The notes under the pieces were generated by a model. The model was given only the letters and a program-made list of their open reading frames with translations, was not told the origin of the DNA and made no database searches. From assembly GCA_012932295.1 (NCBI GenBank), contig JAAONU010000001.1, positions 45,295,134-45,359,133 on the forward strand: a stretch of 64,000 nt of DNA. The letters are read 5' to 3'. This DNA comes from Cyclina sinensis (lineage: Eukaryota; Mollusca; Bivalvia; Venerida; Veneridae). The translations under genes and the position numbers were made by a program. Positions 1 to 10,100 of this stretch are shown here, piece after piece. Each line of letters starts with the position of its first letter. Within the stretch, counting starts at the first letter, position 1.

Positions 1-1043
1 ATTTGTGACTGCAGGGGAAAAATCAATAATCCACCAAGGTCCTGTCATAAAAATTTGGTGACAGGTAACTTCCATATGAACTTCAATGATTGTGGGTGGA
101 GTTTGAATTATTTATTATAAAACTTTTGTATGGGAATAAAGACTACTTGACAGGTCCCGGGAAATGAAATTTGATTTTTTTTGTTTTTGGTAACCCAATT
201 GCAGCATGTTTAGTGGTTCTACTTAGTGCCTCCCTTTGGAAAAAATGCAAGCCCCCAGGGGCACTAATTAGAAACTATATGGTATTCAGAGATTCTCTTG
301 ATACTTATTTTGGTCAGTAATTTTGCACATTATACAGTTTGCTTTTACATCCAATACCCTATAAACATTGTACATCTTATGATTTTTACTAAGAATTAGT
401 ATACGAACATTTGTTTTATTAAATGATTTTAGCTTTAAAGCGTAATTTTTATTCAACTTTTGCAGCCTGCAATAAAAAGCAGCTATTTCTCATTTGCCAC
501 ATATTTTCATGATTCCTTTTTATAAAGAATATTTAAACAAGAGAAGATGATTTAAATTATGCTGAAAAGTTGTTAAACTATATCTTACCTATTTTAGAGG
601 AACTCTTGGAATCAAGCTCATGTTTCCAACAAAATGATCAGGGAATTTTGACTTGTATTACTGTTCATATTTGTTCAGCTATAGCAATGAGTATATTAAT
701 TAAGTAAATTTTGCCGTGCTCCTTATGCATATTTTTTTGCACAATATATTGCCTTAAACATCACTTTTTGTTTTTTTCATTTCTGTATTTCCTGTCTTTC
801 ATCTGACAAGCCAGTATTGAAGCTGAAAATCCAGCAGAAAATTCTATTTTTGGCACATAGAAGTTATCACATGTATGCTACATAGGTACTCCAATCAGTC
901 AATCACTGATGGAGAGGGAATGAGGAAAGAATATACATGTATACAGTCCTGTAGACATCTTGACAGATGCTATTAGCTGAAAGATACATTCAGTGATTGC
1001 TTTTATTGATGCATGCTAATTCAGTCGTTAAATTTACTTTCAG
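1..1043. other. Upstream intron or flank of UTP6, no feature seen
   Basis: AT-rich DNA ending in a TTACTTTCAG splice acceptor at 1043. The first visible UTP6 exon starts mid-codon with phase 2, so at least one coding exon must lie further upstream. I searched this stretch for the expected N-terminal UTP6 exon and did not find it, so I read it as intron. Confidence 0.5.
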
Positions 1044-1128
1044 ACAAATTACTAATAAGAGAAAGATTTATGAGTACAAGCTTCGAAGAAAACAGAAAGT
1101 AAAAGAAGATTATCTTCAGTACATACAG
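1044..1128 (+). CDS. UTP6: UTP6 exon (first visible)
   Basis: 85 nt between TTTCAG and GTGAGG. The first base completes a codon from the upstream exon, then the frame reads QITNKRKIYEYKLRRKQKVK followed by EDYLQYIQ and ends on a codon boundary. It matches the conserved basic YK(L/I)xRR...ED(F/Y) segment in the N-terminal UTP6 domain. Confidence 0.92.
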
Positions 1129-4100
1129 GTGAGGTGTTTGGTACTTACATAGAACAATTGTTAAAAAAATGAAAGCTTCCGAACTGATCTGCATCATTTC
1201 TGTTTGAAGGAAATGCTTGTTGTTCGGATCCTTCATGTTGATGATCGGAAGGTTTTATATTAACAAACGGTCATTCGAGGCAGTGTTTTATAGGGCTCCT
1301 GATGGTCACTGGCAGGAACTTTAATAGCCTCTCATTTTTCTGCCCACATTCATTTAAACAGTTTATTGTAATTGTACATATCAGTGAGGAATGAAAGAAG
1401 TAAAGGGTCACATATAGTAAAACAATATGGTGACTAAATGAAGTGATGCAAATGAGCAATATGAAACAATAATATATAATTGTTGTGAGTTTCAGAATCA
1501 TGACACTGACTATGAATGACACAAGTTTAATGGTCAGTGTTTTGTTTTGTGACAAATTTTTCATTTGAAGGTCATCTGTATATTGTAAAAGTTTCTGTGA
1601 TTGAATGTCAATACTTGAGAGATATATTAATGCAGTTTGCATTGCCCCGACAGCCTCTTTAAAAAAAATTCACATTCAACCCTCAATCTCTAAATAAACA
1701 GGTAGATTTGTTACTCATTATTGCTATAGATAGGATTTATCAATTGTAGAATGTTGATGAACAAAGGGTATTTGAAAGCACGAATGCTGCAAAAAAGCAT
1801 ATGCAGGTTAACTTATTCTGAATTAGTTTCACTTTTTTAATACATACTGTAATTTTGAGATGTCTTCACTCCTATTGACTCTCATAGTTCAAGAACAAGG
1901 CTCATTTACTACAAACAATCCAAAGGTAAAAGAGTTATGGGTATGTAAATGCAAAGTCCTGTCTTAAAGGGCACAGAAGGACATGGGAGAAAAACGGCAG
2001 GGGTCACAGTAAAAAGGGCAGGGTGCTGCTCATAGTATGTATCAGTCAAGGTATGTGACTCTTGACTGATAATGGTTAGGAATTATATCCCTTGCAAAGA
2101 AGAGAAATGTGTATGCTTCTGTATTGTGTAAAATATATATATATGAAATTATCACACTCAGTGATGTATATTTGAAATGGCTTCTATTTCAGTATGAGAC
2201 CAACCTGCTGGCTTTGGTTAAAAAGAGAAGAGAGGTACCATATTCTACAGACAGATTGTTTATCAGCTGTTGTGTAATTAAAGGAAGAATAAATACTGTG
2301 CCATGAATGATTGTTTATTAGGTTTTGTGTATGAGTATAAATGCATAAAAGTATACTACAAAAACATTCTTTTATCCATTTAGTGATTCTTACTCGGAAT
2401 CAGAACTGTAGAAAAACAGAAAAATTAGATTTTTTTAAAAAAGATTTAAGGTCAGTCACTAAACCAAAGAATCACATTTTGACTGTTCATTTACCATCAC
2501 ACCATTTTAAACTACATATTTGATAAAATGTTGTTAGATTGATAATTTGGACTTTTATTATTTTTGTACCTTGCAGAGGACTGGATACTCATTTAAAAAG
2601 CTGGAAATAGATGTGGCTATTGTTCAGAGGATTCATAAACTGTTTCGGGTAAGTTTTCTTTTTTATCCAGTTGAAGCACTGGCTTCATCAGTGACTGGAC
2701 AATTCAACTTATGATAGAGTGATTCAAATTGACTGATAAACCACTGTAGTCTCACTAGGAATGAGTGTTAGGTCCAAGTCCTTCAATTGACCCATTAGTG
2801 AGTGTATTTATCAGTTAAGTACTTTCAGTAGTAAGTTTATAATTGTGATGTAGTGTTTTCCCTACATTTTTGTTCATATGAAACTTCAGATTATAAGAAA
2901 TATCAAGAAACATATTTGAACTACCAAGGACCTGTACCTGGATTGTATTTACTTAGACCTTTGTTTCGTTTCAATTTTTAGTATCTTTAGCTAATTCATG
3001 TGCTTTGTTTTTAATTTTTTCAGATTGCTTTGTCCAGATTTCCTGTGAGTATATGTTCAGTGTGGTGTTCACAGCATACTTTTATTTCCCTCTTGAAGAA
3101 AAAAAAAACCCTTGAAAACTCAGAAACAGTAGAAAAAATATATTTTCCATAAAAGCCTCCACAACAGGCATCAAAATGATGTTTACCTTCTAAACAAGAA
3201 GCTGAATTTGATGTGGTTATCTCCACTAGATATATAAATGTGACAACATAGTGCTAAGGAAGCCAGGAGCCAACATTAGTCAGGAAATAAGCTGGACTTG
3301 GAAACCAATTGAGGCTTCCAGTTCAGAAGTAGGGATTTAATGTCATAGGACTAATATATTAAAACTGATGCCAAATGGCTTAAACCTGATTTCAATTATC
3401 ATGTTTAGTCTATTACTTTGTTATGCTTACAGGATTTCAAGTATAGCCATGCTTAAAAATGTTACAGCGTCAAGGTCAGACGGTTCACAGTTGAAGATTA
3501 AAATACTGCTCAATGGCTTATACAGACAATGAAAGAGTTTTAATATTAGCTCACATCATCACAGGGTCCTCGTGGTTAGGTTTTGTGATTGACGATTTTC
3601 TATTGGCATTATTACTATAAATGTTGACCAATGCTACTTTTTGACTAGCCTCGTCTCATTGTTTTGTTTTATATTTTTACAGGAGGACGTCAAGCTATGG
3701 CTGACATACATTGCATTTGCAAGGCAGAGGGTATGTTTTCATGAATTTTCTTATTAGTCCTCTTTCAGTGACTTTCACTGATTAAAGGTGGGATGGGGAG
3801 GTGGGGTGGGGGAGGGGATGAAGTAGGTTTACCTGCCATCAGTCTGTCCATCTTTCTTCAAAATCTTGGTCTGATTTGATAACACAAAATTTTGAGAGCT
3901 ATATAGTACAACTCTACTGCTATAAAATTTATTTTGTTTTAACAAAAATGGCAGAATTGCCTTTTAATAACAAACTTCAGATGTCAGTTTGTATACTTTA
4001 ATCTCACTATGTAAATCATAACTCAAAAACTCTTATCAAAGACAATTTCTGTATTAAGTGTAGTTTATTTTAAGTTTTTCTGAATTAATTTTACCATGGC

Positions 4101-7100
4101 TTTTAGTACCTTACTGTTGTCAGTATTTTTGAAGTAACAACAACTAGATTTTATTTCACATGGACCATATCTTAATAAAATGAAAGTTAAAATAAATTTC
4201 AGAGAGAGAATACAGTTGTCAGTAAACAGTACACCAAGATGCTGCAGGTTCATAATAAGAAACCAGGTAAGGGGTGATCCTGTCCAACAATGTTTCTGAG
4301 ATATTATCTCATCATAGGATTTAACGAAATTTGATACAGTTCAAACACGATAGAAAAAAGTCACTGTGTACAAGGAAAATATTCTTTGTTGCCCTCAGTA
4401 CTTTCTCCTAAGATGAGAAAAATATGATAATATAAATAATTTTTAAGTCCATTGAAGAATTGTGTTTACGATGTACATGAAATTTTTCCTATGGATGAGT
4501 TTGGTTCACTACTTACTTGTGACCTTTTAACATTTTACTATAGATTGATTTACTGTCAGAGTACCCAAAGTTAAAGTTGTACATTATATTCTTTACTATG
4601 ACAACAACTGAAATACTTCTTTTGCAATACAGAGTTATGGATTGTGGCAGCCAAGTGGGAGTTTGAAGCGAACAATAATCCTGATACAGCCAGAAGTTTG
4701 ATTCAGAGAGGGCTACGCTTTAATGAGATGTCGAGAAAACTGTGGCGGGAGGTTTGTAAACTAAACTCTTTAAGTTCAAGTTTATTGTAGTGAAAAGACC
4801 ACTGCTAAACTAGGAAATCCATTGCAGTGCTATGTTGTTAAGAATCTTATAACCTGTTTTCACTTTGACAGTAAGTGAAAAGCACTGGGGTCTGTAGTCA
4901 AAGTTTAAGGTTATGGTTCAGTTGGGTGTTTACTCACCCATTTTTGTCTTAAATCAGTTTTTCAAAATTTAGTTGAGTAAAACACAATCTGTTCATTTTG
5001 TTTGAAAGTCTTTGTGCATTTATTGTTTGGTGATAATCGGGTATTTACAAAAAAGTATTGTACTTTTTATGAATGGTTCTGGATTGAATATTATCCAAAA
5101 ATGACCAAAGAAAAACTTTGATTGCATGTTGGATTTATTCATTCCTTGATAACCTCATTAAAAGTTGGCAAAACAATATTGATAACCTCATAGAGGTTGG
5201 CAAAACAATATCACACACAAATATACCTAGCATGGTCTAGAACCCTTGTAGTAAAAGTGTAGTTGCTGAAACATATTCAATAGTATTAATTAACTTTATA
5301 ATATTAAACGAGAATCTGGTCAATTTGTTCTCTTGATACAATGTAAACTTAGCTAGTAAATTTCAAAACTCGGCCAATACAGGAAAAAGCATGGCCAATA
5401 TGGAAAAATGCAGCCAATATCAGATTCAGCCAGTCAGGATTAGCTCAGCCTTATATGGGATGAAATTTTGACAAGTTTTTTTTTTTTTTTACACCATTTT
5501 GAAAATGCTAAGCATATTTTGCACTTTGGATTTGTTACTGTAAGTTTTTATATGTAACACTACCAGGATTGCTGAAATGGGTCGGTATAACAGTGTGTTA
5601 AACCTTTTGCAACTTTTATGATTAGCATAAATAGTGGCCAGGAATTGAGTAGCAGACATCAGGTTTTAACATAAAATTTTACCATCTGTCATTAACTGCA
5701 AGATGTTGCATACTGTTCAAAAGTTAAATAATAAAATTGTCATTAATTAGTTGAATTCATATTGGCCTTGTTATTGGGCTGAAGACAGCCATATTGGCTT
5801 TTTCACAATATTTTATAGAGTATATTGACTCATTTTTAGCTCACCTGAGCGAATGCTCAGGGTGATCTATTGTGATTGCTGGATGCCCATTGTCTGTCTG
5901 TCGTCTGGCGTCTGTCTGTTCACATTTGACTTGTGTATGCGATAGAGGCTGTATTTTTCATTAGATCTTTATGAAACTTGGTCAGAATGTTTGCCTTGAT
6001 GAAATCTACGTTGGCATTGTAAATGATTCATCTGGGGTCAAAAACTAGGTCACAGGGTGCAATCTAAGAAAAACCTTGTGTATGCGATAGAAGCTGTGTT
6101 TTTCATTCGACTTTCCTAATATTTGGTCAGAATAATTGTCTTGATGAAATCTAGGTGGAGATTGTATATGGGTCATCTGGGGTCAAAAACTAGGTCACGG
6201 GGTCCAATCTAAGAAAAACCTTGTGTATGCGATAGAAGCTGTATTTTTCATCCACCTTTCCTAATATTTGGTCAGAATGTTTTTCTTGATGAAATCTAGG
6301 TTGGGAATATATATGGGTCAATTGGTGTCAAAACCTAGGTCACAAGGTCAAATCTTAGAAAAACCTTGTGTATGCGATAGAAGCTCTATCTTTCATCCGA
6401 TTTTCCTAATATTTGGTCAGAATGTTTGCCTCTATGGTATCTAGGTTGGGATTGTATATGTGTCATCTGGGGTCAAAAACTAGGTCACGGGGTCAAATCT
6501 GAGATAAACCTTTTGTATGCGATAGAGGCTGTATTTTTCATTGAATTTTCCTAATATTTAGTCAGAATGTTTCTTTTGATGAGATCTAGGTTGGGATAGT
6601 TTATCAGTCATCTGGGGTCAAAAACTAGGCCACAGGGTCAAATCTTAGAAAAAGCTTGTGTATGCGATAGAAGCTGTATTTTTCATCCGATTTTCCTAAT
6701 ATTTGGTCAGAATGTTTGTCTCTATGGTATCTAGATTGGGATTGTATATGGGTCATCTGGGGTCAAAAACTAGGACATGGGGTCAAATCTTAGAAAAACC
6801 TTGTGTATAAAATAGAAGCTGTATTTTCCATTCGATTTTCCTAATATTTTGTCAGAATGTTTGTCTTGATGAGTTCTAGGTTGGGATTGAATATGGGTAA
6901 TCTGGGGACAAAAACTAGGTCACATAGTCAAATCTTAGATAAACCTTTTGTATGCGATAGAGGCTGTATTTTTCATTGGATCTTTATGAAACTTGGTCAG
7001 AATGTTTGTCTTGATGAAATCTAGGTTGAGGCTAATATGAATCATCTGGGGTCAAAAACTAGGTCATGGGGTCAAATCTTAGAAAAAGCTTGTGTATGCG

Positions 7101-10100
7101 ATAGACGCTGTATTTTTCTTCCGATTTTCCTAATATTTGGTCAGAATGTTTGTCTTGATGAAATCTAGGATGGGATTGTATATGGGTCATCCCGGGTCAA
7201 AAAATAGGTCACAGGGCCTATTCTTAGAAGACGTTCTGTTCAGCTACAACAACGAAACATTAGATAATTTTGCATGCAGATTAAATCTTTGACCGTGGAT
7301 GATCTTGGCCTTGACCTATTAACTTACATCCTGATTTTTTATGTTTCTGTGCAATGATTCTCAGGTGAGCGATATAGGGCCATCTTGGCCCTCTTGTTTA
7401 CCTATACTGCTTATAGTTCAAGGTTTGTCTATGTACAGTTGTATTTAAAATAATGCTCAGTTTTTCATGGAAGTCAAAGTGGAAAGAATTAATCATAATA
7501 TCTTATTAAGTTGTTCATCTGAATTTAATAAAGAAGGTTTTAAAAGTAAATTTCCTATCCTGTAATTACTGTTATATCCTTTTATTCAGTTCTGATGAAA
7601 TATCTTTTTATTTGCAGTATTACAGACTTGAGCTCCTTTATGCTGAAAAGGTAACTCCTTAAAATATTACTGTGTCCTCTCTAGCTTTGACATTTTTCAT
7701 CGCCTTGGCAAAGACTAAGAAACGGCAAGCTGTTTTTTGATAAAAGATGACAAAGATTTCTCTGTTTCAGTGCAATTTGTCTTATTAGCAGCTGTTTTAA
7801 AATTTAAAGAAAATAAATGAAATAAGTAGGGGTAGCCAGAGTGCTGATCATGTCTGCTAAAGTTACCTAGTAGTGTATTTTATTTTGGTTCAGGAATTTA
7901 GATTTCAATAATAAACAAACTCAGAATTATGCTGCGAAGATTCAGACCTTATTATGCAAGGATTGCAGTTTCTTATATAACAGAGTGACAATGAACAAAG
8001 TCTGAATGCTTTTATTTCTAGAGTTACTATCTTTCTAATAGAGAAATGTAAGTATTCGTTTCATGTATTGATCTAGATGCGTAGAAGGAGTGAGATGCTT
8101 GGAGACACCCTGAAAGAGGAGGACACAGTGTCTGATGCAGTACTGCAGGGCCAGGTCGCAAATGTTGTATATGTTAACGCAATGCAGACCATTCCAGGTA
8201 ATGTATAAGTTATAATTCTACATCAGAAGTATAACATTCAGCAAGTTTTACGGGTTGAGAAGGATGTAGGAATCTGGTCAGATAGTCTCAAAGTTACTTG
8301 TTATTTTGAAGACAAAATCATTTTTAATTATGCAGATTACATGTAGATGGGATATTTTTTTGTCATACTTGATGTACAAAGCTTGACATTGAGTGATGCA
8401 AATTAGATAAGTTTCAGAAAACTTAAAGATCTGTCACCGTTCTTCTTTTTATAAAAGATATCTCTTTTTCAGATGATGTGGACTTTTTGATATCATTCCT
8501 GCCTATATGTCAGAAGTTTGACTTCACACAGAAACAAGAGGAAACTATTTGTGAAGTGTAAGATATTATCTTTCTATTTCCAATTAATTGTAATGTCTCC
8601 CACCATGTTGGAGGGACAAAGCAATTTTTTTCCTGTATGTCACAAAATCTGCCTGGACAACTACTGACAATACAAGGTTGATTTCAGCCAATCAAATATG
8701 TTCAGTGCAAAGCCTAATAGTGCATATCATGGACATTTTGTGTTCATTTATTTATTAGTTATTGCCATTTTGCACTTTTTTCAATGGCTTTGTCAGGACA
8801 GCCCCTCTGAAACCACATAGTGGAATTCAGCCAAACTTCACACATATGTTCAGCAGTGGTGGGAGACATGTTTTTCCCTTGTTAAATGTTGATTATGTTT
8901 ACATATTCTCTCTTTTCTGATGAATGTTTTCCCACTTGAAGTTATAATCTTGGCATTCACAATTCTTAGGTTTGGACAGAACAATAGCTGATGGCTGAAA
9001 GCTCTGGCTAAGTTATTTTAATCATCAGTGCCATTTTGTCCTTCAGTTTCAAGTTTTATTTTCTACTGTCCATTAGAATCATAAATATGATAGAATTTTT
9101 ATTCCTTTGAGGATAATTTATTTTTAAAAAATGTACATGATCAGTTTCAATTATTTGAAAATGAGACAGTGTTTACAATTTTCAGGTTAAAAGAACGGTA
9201 CTCTGAACAACCAAAGGCCTGGGATGCACTTGCTAGACGATGTATGGGAAGACAAAATCAGAGCAGTGAAAATGGTTTGTTGTTTTCTTATGAAAAGCAT
9301 TTCATATACTGTGAACTCTTTTAAATTCGCTGGGATGAAATTTCGCGACAACGGCAAAAAAAGTACGTTCGCGCGGTCCTAAATCCGCGCATTTTAAATT
9401 TCAGATTCATTTTTTTATCAGCATAAAAGCAGACGACACCTGCATGATGCTGGATCACCACCAACGCCTGTATACGTGTCAATTACTGCGGTCCGCTTTC
9501 GAATATACAAACTGACAGGTCCCACTGTTAATTGACGTTAATTGACACAGGTTAAGTGTACACAGATTAAAAGATCGATACCGACAGGTCTTTTGTAACC
9601 GGTCCCTACTCAATTACGCTAAAAAAACATTGCCGCTTGCGAAAATTAACTTTACTAATAAAGTAAACGCTTCAGACAAGCGTTCAACACTCAAAGAAAT
9701 GCAAAAAAACATACATGTATTTAAAAAGAAAACAAAATAAGTTTCATTTTAATTTTGCTTAATATTTAGAATTTGCCAAAACATCCGATTATTCAAGTTA
9801 TATTGACTAAAAGCAACAACTTATGGTCAAAAGTGAATGGAAAAATATATGCAGGTATTTTGGACAGGATCAAGATTTGGATAACGTAAATGTTTTATTA
9901 GTTTAATAAAAGCGCGGTCTTAAATTTGCGCATTGTTCCTAGTGCAAAATAGGCGAAAATTCGTCCTACGCGAACAAAAATGATTTCACAGTAAGTCAAT
10001 TTGTCTGCCTGTTCTTCCATTCAGCCTTCCTCCAATCCTTCTAAGTCTGTTTGTCTGCCTGTTCTTCCATTCAGCCTTCCTCCAATCCTTCATAGTCTGT

